64,000 nt of DNA from an uncultured Pseudomonadota bacterium (GTDB taxonomy: Bacteria; Pseudomonadota; Gammaproteobacteria; Steroidobacterales; Woeseiaceae): positions 372,001-436,000 of the forward strand of contig CAJXJW010000001.1 in assembly GCA_913055625.1 (NCBI GenBank). The letters are read 5' to 3'. How positions within the stretch are numbered: position 1 is the stretch's first letter; every line of letters begins with the position of its first letter. Below, one piece after another: positions 1 to 8,946 of this stretch. A program made the translations under genes and the position numbers. The notes beneath the pieces were generated by a model, which was not told the DNA's origin, did not search any database, and saw only the letters and a program-made list of their open reading frames with translations.

Positions 1-1
1 C

Positions 2-172
2 GACCACACGCTGATCTCCGGCCTCGATGCGCGATTTTCCGCGCCGGTCATGCCCGGAGACACGATCGCCACGGACATGTGGCAGGACGGTCCCGTGGTT
101 TCCTTCCAGTGCCGAGCCGTAGAACGCGACGTCGTCGTCGTTCGCAACGGCAAGTGCACACTGAACGTGTAG
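2..172 (+). CDS. MaoC-like dehydratase, C-terminal part
   Basis: This is the last 56 codons of a gene that begins before the window. The translation contains RFSAPVMPGDTI and a later VVVRNGK segment, the typical end of hot-dog-fold MaoC / (R)-specific enoyl-CoA hydratase domains. The catalytic Asp-His part lies upstream and is not visible. Its TAG stop overlaps by one base the GTG start of the crotonase that follows, so the two are probably translationally coupled and act on the same class of acyl-CoA. Family assignment rests on a short C-terminal stretch only. Confidence 0.7.
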   Translation, partial: DHTLISGLDARFSAPVMPGDTIATDMWQDGPVVSFQCRAVERDVVVVRNGKCTLNV

Positions 173-966
173 TGTCCGCACCCGACACCATTCGCATCAC
201 CACGGAGGGCGCCATCGCGTTCGTGTGCCTGGCGCGCCCCGGGAAGCGCAACGCCGTCAACCTGGCGATGTTCCGGGAGCTTGCCGGCTGCGGTGAGCCG
301 CTGTCGGCCGCGGGAGTGCGCGCGGTGGTGCTGCACGGGGATGGCGCGGCCTTCTGCGCAGGCATCGACACGTCGATATTCGCGCAGGCCGACGCCCGCG
401 AGCTGGCCGCGATGCTGGCACCGGCGTATCCCGGCGGCGCGAACGTGTTCCAGCAGGCGGCGTGCGTGTTCCGCAACCTGCCGGTTCCCGTCATCTGCGC
501 ATTGCACGGGGTCGCGCTGGGCGCCGGCCTGCAGATTGCGCTCGGTGCTGACCTGCGTTTCGCGGAACCATCGACGCGCTTTTCGGCCATGGAAGTGCAT
601 TGGGGGCTGGTGCCCGACATGGGCCTGTCAGTGACGGCGCGCGGCGTGCTGCCGGCGGACCGGCTCGCCGAGCTCGTGTACACGGGCCGCAGCGTCGACG
701 CCCCGGAGGCGCTCGCCCTCGGGCTCGTGACCGCCATTGCCGACGATCCGCTGGCCCGGGCCCGCGAGACCGCGGCCGCGATCGCCGGTCTTTCGCCGGA
801 CGCTATCCGGGCCGCGAAGCAGCTGCTCCGCGACGGGATGGCGCTGCCGGCTGGTGACGCGCTGGCGCTGGAGGCCCGCCTGCAGGGCGCGCTGATCGGG
901 TCGCCGAACCAGGCCGAAGCCGTACGCGCCCGGATTGACCGGCGCGAACCGAAATTCGAAAATTGA
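172..966 (+). CDS. Enoyl-CoA hydratase/isomerase (crotonase family)
   Basis: Crotonase of 264 residues from GTG 172, which overlaps the preceding stop; an upstream ATG at 79 would add an arginine-rich segment unlike the family and was not used. The oxyanion-hole motifs are visible (AFCAGID and ALHGVALGAGLQIALGAD). Both hydratase glutamates appear to be present: one in MEVHWGLVP, matching the Glu144 position of rat enoyl-CoA hydratase, and one in RLAELVYTG, matching Glu164. A working 2-enoyl-CoA hydratase is therefore likely. The substrate cannot be told from the sequence. It is followed with a 4-bp overlap or short gap by a Sel1-type secreted protein. Confidence 0.88.
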   Translation: MSAPDTIRITTEGAIAFVCLARPGKRNAVNLAMFRELAGCGEPLSAAGVRAVVLHGDGAAFCAGIDTSIFAQADARELAAMLAPAYPGGANVFQQAACVFRNLPVPVICALHGVALGAGLQIALGADLRFAEPSTRFSAMEVHWGLVPDMGLSVTARGVLPADRLAELVYTGRSVDAPEALALGLVTAIADDPLARARETAAAIAGLSPDAIRAAKQLLRDGMALPAGDALALEARLQGALIGSPNQAEAVRARIDRREPKFEN

Positions 967-1025
967 ACCGGAACTTTGCAACGCATGAGCAACTCCAACC
1001 CGGTATCTGTTGTTTCGCGCGTCGA

Positions 1026-1751
1026 GTGCTGGTCGGTTTGAACTGTCGATTCCTTCCCATTGCCATCCTTGCAGGCTGCCTGGTCGCCACGACAGCCCAC
1101 GCCGGAAAGAGCAGCCCGTTTTTCAGCAGTCGCACCGAGTCGAAGATCGTCTCGGCGCAGGACATGGCCGAGACGCTGTTTCAGCGTGGCGAATACCAGC
1201 GTGCGCTGATCATCTACGAGCACGATCTTGCGCCGCTGGGCGACAAGTACGCGCAGTACATGATCGGCTTCATGCATCTCATCGGGGCCGGCGTGCCGGA
1301 AGATGCGGTGACCGCGTCCGCGTGGTACCGCCTGGCGGCGGAACGCGGGAATCCCGAACTCGTCGCCGAGCGCGACCGGCTGATGCGGCAGTTCACGTCG
1401 GTCGATCTTGTGCAGTCGGATACGCTCTACCGGGCGTTGCGCAAACAGTATTCCGACCTCGTGATCCTGTCGCAGCTCATCCGCGAGGACATGGAAATCC
1501 TGGACCCGAAAGCCGGCACACGCCTGTTCGGCGACACTGTGGGCCCGGTGACGATCGTGGACCCGCGGTCGGGCATGGAAATATCCCGGCGGGTTCTCGA
1601 GGGCCGGGTGCAGAAGCGCGTGACGCAATACCTCACGCTCATGAATGCGTTGATGGAGGGGGTCAAGCTGGACACCGATCTCGATCGATTGGACCTCGAT
1701 GAGCTCGACGCGATCGTCGCGGAACAGGTCGCCCTGATCAACGACCGCTGA
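1026..1751 (+). CDS. Secreted Sel1-repeat-like protein
   Basis: A protein of about 241 residues from GTG 1026. This start puts a clean signal peptide at the N-terminus (positive residues, then FLPIAILAGCLVATTAHA). A longer reading from TTG 963 would put 21 polar residues before it. The mature part has one or two TPR/Sel1-like units (AEYQRALIIYEHDLAP-like, then YMIGFMHLIGAGV and ASAWYRLAAERGN). The C-terminal half is helical and matches nothing I recognise. Probably periplasmic, with a scaffolding role inferred only from the repeat type. Confidence 0.65.
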   Translation: MLVGLNCRFLPIAILAGCLVATTAHAGKSSPFFSSRTESKIVSAQDMAETLFQRGEYQRALIIYEHDLAPLGDKYAQYMIGFMHLIGAGVPEDAVTASAWYRLAAERGNPELVAERDRLMRQFTSVDLVQSDTLYRALRKQYSDLVILSQLIREDMEILDPKAGTRLFGDTVGPVTIVDPRSGMEISRRVLEGRVQKRVTQYLTLMNALMEGVKLDTDLDRLDLDELDAIVAEQVALINDR

Positions 1752-1764
1752 TCGCCGCGGCCGG

Positions 1765-2364
1765 TCAGGACTTCGGGCGGGCGGCGAGCGAACCCGTGAG
1801 AATGTCGGGAAAATGCTCCGTGATGCGGCGCGCCGTCGCTGCATCCCCGTGAAACCACTTCGGAATCCAGTTGATGGCCCCCATGATCGCGTTGCCGGTC
1901 ATGCGTACATCGCAAGCCGCGATGCTGCCATCGGCGATACCTTCCTCGATAAGGCCCTCGAACGCACGGCTGTGACGCCGCGAGAGTGTCAGTATCTCGT
2001 CGCGGTGCGCGGGCGTGAGTGACGGAATTTCGCTCATGATGGCCATCGGGCCACTGGGGCCGACGATGCCCTCGGCGTGCCCCGCGATGTAGCGCCGAAC
2101 CTTGTCGAGGCCGCTGCCGCCGCCGGCCACGGCAGCCGCCATGGCCTCCCGCCCCATGTCCGCGGCCCGGACGTAGCACAGGTAGACCAGTTCCTCCTTG
2201 TTGCGGACGTAGTAGTACAGCGCGGCGTCGGTGAGACCCAGCAGCGCCGCCACGTCCTTGAGCGAGGTGCCGCTGTAACCCTTGGCATTGAAGCACTGGG
2301 CTGCCGCCCGGAGCATGCGGTCCTTCTGCAGCGCAAAGCGCGACTCGTCGGGGGGCGTGGCCAT
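1765..2364 (-). CDS. TetR/AcrR-family transcriptional regulator
   Basis: About 199 residues from ATG 2364; a GTG at 2370 is also in frame. The N-terminal HTH is clear: AAAQCFNAKGYSGTSLKDVA followed by LGLTDAALYYYVRNKEEL. The C-terminal ligand domain is divergent, as usual. It is divergent from icmF, and a perfect 20-bp palindrome (2374-2393) lies between the two genes over both putative -10 elements. It is therefore the likely repressor of the icmF acyl-CoA operon and of itself, with an acyl-CoA or acid as a plausible inducer. The regulatory role is inference. Confidence 0.88.
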   Translation of the reverse strand: MATPPDESRFALQKDRMLRAAAQCFNAKGYSGTSLKDVAALLGLTDAALYYYVRNKEELVYLCYVRAADMGREAMAAAVAGGGSGLDKVRRYIAGHAEGIVGPSGPMAIMSEIPSLTPAHRDEILTLSRRHSRAFEGLIEEGIADGSIAACDVRMTGNAIMGAINWIPKWFHGDAATARRITEHFPDILTGSLAARPKS

Positions 2365-2401
2365 TGGCACAGAATTTTAATCTGGATTAAAATATTTGCA
2401 A
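2364..2401. promoter_or_regulatory. Divergent promoter with TetR-type operator palindrome
   Basis: The palindrome ATTTTAATC-TG-GATTAAAAT (2374-2393) is perfect over 9-bp arms and sits in an AT-rich patch of a GC-rich region. Rightward, TTGGCA (2364-2369) and TAAAAT (2388-2393) are 18 bp apart and could drive icmF. Leftward, TTGCAA (2401-2396) and TAAAAT (2379-2374) are 16 bp apart and could drive the TetR gene. Both -10 boxes lie inside the palindrome, so a bound dimer would block both. The leftward start would give a nearly leaderless mRNA. Confidence 0.65.
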
Positions 2402-2494
2402 AAGCGGGTCTGCCGGCCCGCTTCCCGATTCGGCCGAACGCCGCCTCCCGGCGACACGGCCCAGAACCAGGCACGCCGCCGGGGGAGCATTCCG

Positions 2495-5400
2495 ATGAGT
2501 TCGGTTGCCAGTGATCTGCAGGGCGTCCCGCAGGATGCCGACGACACGCCGTTGCGCTTCGTGACGGCCGCGTCGCTGTTCGACGGCCACGACGCCGCCA
2601 TCAACATCATGCGCCGCCTGATCCAGGCGCAGGGCGCCGAGGTCATCCACCTGGGCCACAATCGCAGCGTTGACGACATCGTCCGCGCCGCCGTGCAGGA
2701 GGACGCCGACGGCATCGCCATCAGTTCCTACCAGGGGGGCCACAACGAGTACTTCCGCTACATGATCGACCGGCTGGCGGATCACGGCGCGTCACACATC
2801 CGCGTTTTCGGCGGCGGCGGCGGGACGATTACCCCGGAGGAGATTCGTGCGCTGATGGACTACGGTGTCGAGCGGATCTACCACCCGCACGATGGCATGG
2901 ACCTCGGCCTCGAGGCGATGATCAGTGATGTCGTGAAGCGCACGGCCGCGGCACGCCGGCCGACGCCGACCGTGGTCGCGGACGCGGACGCAAGGATGCT
3001 CGACGTCGCGTCGACGATCTCCGCGATCGAGGAGGGCCGTCTCGACGACGCGACGCTGGCGCGCCTGCGCAAGGCCTGGCAGATGCAGGCTGGCAAGGTG
3101 CCGGTGATCGGCATCACCGGCACGGGCGGTGCCGGCAAGAGCAGCGTTACCGACGAGATACTGAATCGCTTCCTCGCGAACTTTGGGGACATTCGCATCG
3201 CGGTTATCGCCGTCGACCCGACGCGTCGGCGCACGGGCGGGGCGCTGCTCGGCGACCGCATCCGCATGAATTCACTGCGCTCTGAGCGCGTGTTCATGCG
3301 CTCGATAGCGACGCGTCGCCAGCACCTCGCGACCAGCGAGATGCTTGGCGACCAGGTGCTGTACATGAAGTCGCTTGGTTTCGACCTCGTGATCGTCGAG
3401 ACGGCGGGCATCGGCCAGAGTGACAGCGAGATCGTCGACCTCGTGGATTTCTCGATGTACGTCATGACGAGCGACTACGGCGCCGCAAGCCAGCTCGAGA
3501 AGATCGACATGCTCGACTTCGCCGATCTCGTCGTGCTGAACAAGTACGACAAGCGCGGCGCCGAGGACGCGCTGCGGGACATCCGGAAGCAGTGGAAGCG
3601 CAACCACCTGGCGTTCACGGCGGACGACGAGGACGTCCCGGTCTACCCGACGATCGCGAGCCAGTTCAACGACCCGGGGATCACGCACATGTTCGTCGAG
3701 CTGTGCCGGCGCCTGCGTGACAAGCTGTCGATCGACGAGGGCTTCGATCCCGGGCTCAGGGTTGCGGTCCGCGAGCCGCGCGCGATGGCGATCATCCCCG
3801 GCAGCCGGATTCGTTACCTGGCCGAGATCGCCGAACACGGCCGCGACGCCGACCAGCACAGCGAGGCTCAGGCACGGCTCGCCAGCCGGCTGCAGCACCT
3901 GTACGAGTCGCTGAAACTGCTGGGCGACGATGCCCTGCCCGAACCGCTCGCGCCCTACGCGACGGACGCGTTGGACGACGGAATGGACGCGAGCCTGCTG
4001 GCGCTGCGTCAGCGTTACCAGGAAACGATGGACGAGCTGGCGCCGGAGTCGCTGCGGCTGCTGCGCGACTGGCCGTCCGTGCGCGACGGCGTGACCGCGG
4101 ACAGGTACCGTTACACGGTGCGCGGTCGCGAGTTAACCGGCGACAACTATCGCGAGTCGTTGTCACGGCAGAGGATCCCGAAGATTGCGCCGCCGTCCTA
4201 CAAGGACTGGGGCGAGCTGCTGCGCTTCCTGTTGCGGGAGAACCTGCCCGGGCATTTTCCATACACCGGCGGCGTGTTCCCGTACCGCCGTCTCGGTGAG
4301 GACCCGACCCGCATGTTCGCCGGGGAGGGGACGCCGGAGCGCACGAACCGGCGCTTCCACTACCTGTCGCAGGGGCAGGATGCCGCACGCCTGTCGACGG
4401 CATTCGACTCGGTCACGCTATACGGCGAGGATCCTCACGAGCGCCCGGATATTTACGGCAAGGTCGGCAACTCCGGCGTCTCGATCGCCACGGTCGACGA
4501 CATGAAGAAGCTGTACTCCGGCTTCGACCTGTGCGCCCCGACGACCTCGGTGTCCATGACCATCAACGGTCCGGCGCCGATGATCCTCGCGTTCTTCATG
4601 AACACGGCGATCGACCAGCAGGTCGAGAAGCACCTGAAGGCCACCGGCCGGTGGGCGGAGGCCGAGAAGCGCATCGACGCGTACTTCGGGAGCGGCCCGC
4701 GGCCGTGCTACGAAGGCGACCTGCCGCCGGGCAACGACGGGCTTGGGCTCGCGCTCCTCGGCATTTCGGGCGACAAGCTCGTCGACGCGGAAACCTACGC
4801 GCGCATTCGCGAGGAAACGCTGTCCGTGGTGCGCGGGACGGTGCAGGCGGACATCCTCAAGGAAGACCAGGCGCAGAACACCTGCATCTTCTCCACCGAG
4901 TTCGCAATGAAGATGATGGGCGACGTGCAGGCGTTCTTCATCGACAACGGTGTGCGCAACTACTACAGCGTCTCGATCAGCGGCTACCACATCGCCGAGG
5001 CCGGTGCGAACCCGATCAGCCAGCTCGCATTCACGCTGGCGAATGGCTTCACGATCGTCGAGTACTACCTGGCGCGCGGCATGAACATCGACGATTTCGC
5101 GCCGAACCTGAGCTTCTTCTTCTCGAACGGCATGGATCCGGAGTACACGGTCGTCGGCCGTGTCGCGCGGCGCATCTGGGCGCGGGCCATGCGCGACCGC
5201 TACGGCGCCAGCGCGCGCTCGCAGATGCTGAAGTACCATGTGCAGACGTCGGGCCGCAGCCTGCATGCGCAGGAGATCAGCTTCAATGACATTCGCACGA
5301 CGCTGCAGGCTCTGTACGCGCTGTTCGACAACTGCAACAGCCTGCACACAAATGCGTTCGACGAGGCCGTGACGACACCGACCGAGCAGTCTGTCCGCCG

Positions 5401-5935
5401 CGCGGTCGCGATCCAGCTCATCATCTCGCGCGAGCTCGGTCTGAACTTCTGCGAGAACCCGTGGCAGGGCTCCTTCATCGTGGAGCAGCTGACCGACCTG
5501 GTCGAGGAGGCCGTGTATCGAGAGTTCGAGCGGATCTCGGAACGCGGCGGCGTGCTGGGCGCGATGGACACGATGTACCAGCGCGGCAAGATCCAGGACG
5601 AGAGCCTGTACTACGAGAGCCGCAAGCACGATGGCTCGCTGCCGCTGATCGGCGTCAACACGTTCCTGCCGAAGAAGGGCGAAGAGGACGAGGTGCACGA
5701 CCTCGAACTGATCCGCTCCAGCGAGGCCGAGAAGAACGACCAGATCAGGCACTTGCGCGAGTTCCAGTCGCGGCATGCGGACGATTCCGGTCCGGCACTG
5801 CGCCGGCTGCAGACCGTGGCTCGCGAGCGCGGCAACATCTTCGCGGAACTGATGGATACGGTGAAAGCGAATTCACTGGGCCAGATAAGCCACGCGTTGT
5901 ACGACGTCGGCGGCGAGTACCGCCGCAACATGTAA
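2495..5935 (+). CDS. icmF: Fused isobutyryl-CoA mutase IcmF
   Basis: Adenosylcobalamin-dependent acyl-CoA mutase fused to its own G-protein chaperone, 1146 residues from ATG 2495 with GGGGGAG seven bases upstream. Order: B12-binding domain at residues 20-150 with the lower-ligand motif DGHDAA (His32) and [11 protein letters not shown]; MeaB-type GTPase domain with P-loop GTGGAGKS near 209-216 and NKYDKRG near 349; substrate-binding mutase domain from about 560, with [11 protein letters not shown] near 590. This three-part order is characteristic of IcmF rather than methylmalonyl-CoA mutase. It interconverts isobutyryl-CoA and butyryl-CoA; some members also act on isovaleryl/pivalyl-CoA. First gene of the operon under the TetR palindrome. 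Confidence 0.96.
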   Translation: MSSVASDLQGVPQDADDTPLRFVTAASLFDGHDAAINIMRRLIQAQGAEVIHLGHNRSVDDIVRAAVQEDADGIAISSYQGGHNEYFRYMIDRLADHGASHIRVFGGGGGTITPEEIRALMDYGVERIYHPHDGMDLGLEAMISDVVKRTAAARRPTPTVVADADARMLDVASTISAIEEGRLDDATLARLRKAWQMQAGKVPVIGITGTGGAGKSSVTDEILNRFLANFGDIRIAVIAVDPTRRRTGGALLGDRIRMNSLRSERVFMRSIATRRQHLATSEMLGDQVLYMKSLGFDLVIVETAGIGQSDSEIVDLVDFSMYVMTSDYGAASQLEKIDMLDFADLVVLNKYDKRGAEDALRDIRKQWKRNHLAFTADDEDVPVYPTIASQFNDPGITHMFVELCRRLRDKLSIDEGFDPGLRVAVREPRAMAIIPGSRIRYLAEIAEHGRDADQHSEAQARLASRLQHLYESLKLLGDDALPEPLAPYATDALDDGMDASLLALRQRYQETMDELAPESLRLLRDWPSVRDGVTADRYRYTVRGRELTGDNYRESLSRQRIPKIAPPSYKDWGELLRFLLRENLPGHFPYTGGVFPYRRLGEDPTRMFAGEGTPERTNRRFHYLSQGQDAARLSTAFDSVTLYGEDPHERPDIYGKVGNSGVSIATVDDMKKLYSGFDLCAPTTSVSMTINGPAPMILAFFMNTAIDQQVEKHLKATGRWAEAEKRIDAYFGSGPRPCYEGDLPPGNDGLGLALLGISGDKLVDAETYARIREETLSVVRGTVQADILKEDQAQNTCIFSTEFAMKMMGDVQAFFIDNGVRNYYSVSISGYHIAEAGANPISQLAFTLANGFTIVEYYLARGMNIDDFAPNLSFFFSNGMDPEYTVVGRVARRIWARAMRDRYGASARSQMLKYHVQTSGRSLHAQEISFNDIRTTLQALYALFDNCNSLHTNAFDEAVTTPTEQSVRRAVAIQLIISRELGLNFCENPWQGSFIVEQLTDLVEEAVYREFERISERGGVLGAMDTMYQRGKIQDESLYYESRKHDGSLPLIGVNTFLPKKGEEDEVHDLELIRSSEAEKNDQIRHLREFQSRHADDSGPALRRLQTVARERGNIFAELMDTVKANSLGQISHALYDVGGEYRRNM

Positions 5936-5970
5936 GCGTTGCCGAACGCCGGCACGCAAGAGGACAGACC

Positions 5971-6744
5971 ATGGGCAAGACCGTCAACTACAGCCAGCAG
6001 GGCGCTGTGGCCCTGATCGCGATGAACCGCCCCGATTCGCTGAACGGCTTTACGCCGGAACTGTGCGAGGACCTGCTGGCGGCCTTCGAGCGGGCGGACG
6101 CCGACGACTCCGTGCGCGTGATCGTCTTCACCGGCGAGGGCCGCGCCTTCAGCACCGGCGCCGACCTGAAGTCGAACGAGGGCGGCCGCAGCATTCGCGG
6201 CAAGCTGCAGTTCGAGTACCGGCCCGTGCTGGCCGCCATCGGGCAAACGCCGAAGCCGGTGATTGCGGCCGTGCCCGGCTTCGCGGCGGGCATCGGCCTG
6301 TCGTACGTGCTGCAATGCGATCTCGTGATCATGGCCGACGACGCGTTCCTGCTGTCGCCGTTTGCAACGATCTCTCTGGTGCCGGATGGCGGCGCCAACT
6401 GGCAGCTCGTGCGCCAGCTCGGTTATCACCGTGCGTACCAACTCGCGGTCGAAGCGGAGCGAATCCCGGCGTCTCGTTGCGTCGAGCTGGGCCTCGCGAA
6501 TCGCGCCGTGCCGGCCGACGAACTGCACGAGGCGGCGATGGCGTGGGCCGGCGAACTCGCGGAACGTGCGCCGCTTGCGCTCGCGGCGACGAAAAAAGTG
6601 ATGCGCGCGGCACTGGACGGGGACTGGGCGAGCTGCTTCGACCTCGAAGCCGATCTGCAGGGACAACTTCGCGACACCGACGACTCGAGGGAGGGCGTGC
6701 AGGCTTTCTTCGAGAAGCGGCAACCGCGCTTCAAGGGCAAGTAG
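5971..6744 (+). CDS. Crotonase-family enoyl-CoA isomerase-like protein (PaaG type)
   Basis: 257 residues from ATG 5971, preceded by AGAGGA; an in-frame extension reaching back into icmF is not plausible. Crotonase motifs are present (GRAFSTGADLKS, VPGFAAGIGLSYVLQCDLV). At the two positions that hold the catalytic glutamates of enoyl-CoA hydratases it has other residues (FATISLVPDGG and AYQLAVEAERI). This pattern is typical of PaaG-like isomerases and makes simple hydration unlikely. It lies 35 bp after icmF and 13 bp before an acyl-CoA dehydrogenase, so it probably handles an acyl-CoA of the same pathway. Confidence 0.85.
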   Translation: MGKTVNYSQQGAVALIAMNRPDSLNGFTPELCEDLLAAFERADADDSVRVIVFTGEGRAFSTGADLKSNEGGRSIRGKLQFEYRPVLAAIGQTPKPVIAAVPGFAAGIGLSYVLQCDLVIMADDAFLLSPFATISLVPDGGANWQLVRQLGYHRAYQLAVEAERIPASRCVELGLANRAVPADELHEAAMAWAGELAERAPLALAATKKVMRAALDGDWASCFDLEADLQGQLRDTDDSREGVQAFFEKRQPRFKGK

Positions 6745-6757
6745 ACGGGCAAGCGAC

Positions 6758-7939
6758 ATGGACAGACTCATTTTCGAGGAAGAGCACGAAATGTTCCGCG
6801 ACTCGGTGCGGAGCTTCATGCAGAACGAGATCGGCCCGCACAGCGACCGCTGGCACGAGCAGGGCATCGTGGACCGCGAGGCTTTCCTCGCGGCGGGCGA
6901 GATGGGCCTGCTGCTGATGTGGGCGGACGAGAAATACGGCGGCGCCGGCGTTCCGGACTTCCGCTACGAGCAGATCCTCATCGAGGAGAACGCGCACTTC
7001 GGCGATCCCGGGTTCTTCATGACGCTGCACAGCCGGCTCGTCGGCCCGTACATCGGCAACTTCGGCACCGAGGAGCAGAAGGCGCGCTGGCTGCCGAAGT
7101 GCATCAGCGGCGAGCACATCCTCGCCGTCGCCATCACGGAGCCGGGTGCGGGCAGCGACGTCGCCGGCATCCGCACGCGCGCCGAGGACAAGGGCGACCA
7201 CTTCCTGCTGAACGGCTCGAAGACGTTCATCTCGAACGGCATCAATGCCGACCTCGTCGTGGTCGTCGCGCGCACGGACCCGAACAGTTCGCACGGCCTG
7301 TCGCTGTTCGTCGTCGAACGCGGCATGGAAGGCTTCGAACGCGGCAAGAACCTGAAGAAAATGGGCCTGAAGAGCCAGGACACGGCCGAGCTGTTCTTCA
7401 ACAACGTCCGCGTGCCGAAGGAAAACCTGCTCGGCGAAACGAATCGCGGCTTCTACCAGCTCATGCACGCGCTCGCCGAGGAGCGCCTGCTCGGGGCTTG
7501 CGGCTACATCGCCTCCGCGGAAGCAGCCTTCAACCTGACGCTCGACTACGTGCAGGAGCGAAAGGCCTTCGGCCAGGCGATCGCCGACTTCCAGAACACG
7601 CGCTTCAAACTTGCCGACATGCGCACGGAAATCGACGTCGGCTACGCGTTCATCGATCGTTGCGTCGAGGTGCACAACCGGGGCGCGTTGTCGGCGGAGG
7701 ACGCGGCGAAGGCGAAGCTGTGGACCAGCGAGCTCGAGGCTCGCGTGACGGACGAGGGCGTACAGTTGCACGGCGGCAACGGCTACATGGACGAGTACAG
7801 GATCAGCCGCCTGTACACGAACGCGCGCATCTCGCGGATATACGCGGGCAGCTCGGAGATCATGCGCGAGATCATCGCCCGCTCGCTCGGACTCGACCCG
7901 CGCAAGAAGGTATCACGCAGCACGGCGGATGCGGCATGA
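6758..7939 (+). CDS. Acyl-CoA dehydrogenase
   Basis: A flavoprotein of 393 residues oxidising acyl-CoA to 2-enoyl-CoA. Hallmarks include AITEPGAGSDVAG, the FAD-binding region, QERKAFGQ, and LHGGNGYMDEY near the C-terminus. The usual catalytic Glu of short/medium-chain enzymes (YEG in the last helix) is Ala here (IYAGSSEIM). A Glu in LAEERLLG near residue 241 sits where isovaleryl-CoA and long-chain dehydrogenases carry their base, so a branched or longer substrate is suggested. Its stop overlaps the next start (ATGA). With IcmF, isobutyryl-CoA or a related branched acyl-CoA is a plausible substrate. Confidence 0.93.
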   Translation: MDRLIFEEEHEMFRDSVRSFMQNEIGPHSDRWHEQGIVDREAFLAAGEMGLLLMWADEKYGGAGVPDFRYEQILIEENAHFGDPGFFMTLHSRLVGPYIGNFGTEEQKARWLPKCISGEHILAVAITEPGAGSDVAGIRTRAEDKGDHFLLNGSKTFISNGINADLVVVVARTDPNSSHGLSLFVVERGMEGFERGKNLKKMGLKSQDTAELFFNNVRVPKENLLGETNRGFYQLMHALAEERLLGACGYIASAEAAFNLTLDYVQERKAFGQAIADFQNTRFKLADMRTEIDVGYAFIDRCVEVHNRGALSAEDAAKAKLWTSELEARVTDEGVQLHGGNGYMDEYRISRLYTNARISRIYAGSSEIMREIIARSLGLDPRKKVSRSTADAA

Positions 7940-8805
7940 CGGCGAAGGTCGCGTTCGTCGGCCTCGGCGTCATGGGCTATCCGATGGCCGGGCATCTCAG
8001 GGCGAAGGGCTTCGACGTCGTCGTCTACAACCGCACTGCCGCCAAGGCCGATGCCTGGTGCAACGAGTACGGTGGCCGTTCCGCGCCGACGCCCGCCGCG
8101 GCCGCTGAGGGCCGCGATTTCGTCTTCTCGTGCGTGGGCAACGACGACGACATTCGTGCCGTGATGCACGGCAGCGACGGCATCCTGGACGCGATGGCGC
8201 CGGGCGGGGTCGTGGTCGATCACACGACGGCGTCCGCGACGATCGCGCGGTCGTTGTACGCGGCCGCGCGCGAACGCGGGCTCGGGTTTCTCGACGCGCC
8301 GGTGTCGGGCGGTGAAGCCGGCGCCGTGAATGGCCAGCTGACGATCATGCTGGGCGGCGATACCGAAGTCGTCGAGCGTGCACGCCCCGTGTTGTCGGCA
8401 TACGCGAAGGCGATCACGCACATTGGCGAGGCCGGCGCGGGCCAGCTCGCGAAGATGGTCAACCAGATCTGCATCGGCGGCGTGCTGCAGGGACTCTCCG
8501 AGGCGCTCGACTTCGCGCTGCGCGCCGGGCTGGATCCCGCCGTCGTCATCGAGGCGATATCGGCGGGCGCCGCGCAGTCGTGGCAGATGGAAAACCGCTG
8601 GAAGACGATGGTCGAGGGGAAATTCGACTTCGGCTTCGCCGTCGACTGGATGCGCAAGGACCTCGGCATTGCGATCGAGGAGGCTGACCGCAACGGCGCG
8701 GCCCTCGACGCCACTCGGCTCATTGACGGCTACTACGAGGAGGTCCAGGCGATGGGCGGCAGCCGCTGGGACACCTCGAGCCTCATTGCGCGTCTGCGCG
8801 ACTGA
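7936..8805 (+). CDS. 3-hydroxyisobutyrate dehydrogenase-family oxidoreductase
   Basis: 289 residues from ATG 7936, overlapping the dehydrogenase stop by four bases. The N-terminal NAD(P)-binding motif is GLGVMGYPMAGHL. The substrate motif DAPVSGGEAGAVNGQL, the lysine motif GAGQLAKMVNQ and the C-terminal KDLGIAIEEA all fit the beta-hydroxyacid dehydrogenase family (MmsB, GarR, GlxR). It probably oxidises a small beta-hydroxyacid; 3-hydroxyisobutyrate fits the neighbouring branched acyl-CoA genes. No 3-hydroxyisobutyryl-CoA hydrolase is visible nearby, so a complete valine-type route cannot be claimed. Confidence 0.88.
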   Translation: MTAKVAFVGLGVMGYPMAGHLRAKGFDVVVYNRTAAKADAWCNEYGGRSAPTPAAAAEGRDFVFSCVGNDDDIRAVMHGSDGILDAMAPGGVVVDHTTASATIARSLYAAARERGLGFLDAPVSGGEAGAVNGQLTIMLGGDTEVVERARPVLSAYAKAITHIGEAGAGQLAKMVNQICIGGVLQGLSEALDFALRAGLDPAVVIEAISAGAAQSWQMENRWKTMVEGKFDFGFAVDWMRKDLGIAIEEADRNGAALDATRLIDGYYEEVQAMGGSRWDTSSLIARLRD

Positions 8806-8845
8806 CGTCGCCGCGCCGGCCGGCATGGTATAGTCCCGGCTCGCA

Positions 8846-8942
8846 AACAGGGGTGGTCTCCGGACCTGAGATTCGCCGCCGGCCGACACGGCCGCGGCGG
8901 GAACCCTCCGAACCTGATCCGGGTAATGCCGGCGTAGGGAGA
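8846..8942 (+). promoter_or_regulatory. TPP (THI-box) riboswitch
   Basis: The conserved thi-box parts are in order: ACAGGGGTG (8847-8855), GACCTGAGA (8863-8871), a variable stem rich in GGC/GCC, then ACCCTCCGAACCTGATCC with GGGTAATGCCGGCGTAGGGA. The element ends five bases before the ATG of the TonB receptor, so it most likely controls translation initiation, as in many proteobacteria. A TATAGT at 8829-8834 could be the -10 element; no good -35 is visible. High thiamine pyrophosphate would turn off the four-gene operon behind it. Confidence 0.95.
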
Positions 8943-8946
8943 CATC

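Noticed and set aside
48..1844. A 598-codon frame on the minus strand
   Set aside because: It is the antisense of the crotonase and Sel1-type genes. The composition is Arg/Ala-rich, typical of shadows in GC-rich DNA.
5461..5970. Upstream part of the frame continuing into the crotonase at 5971
   Set aside because: It overlaps icmF in another frame and has shadow composition. ATG 5971 with its own ribosome-binding site is the start.
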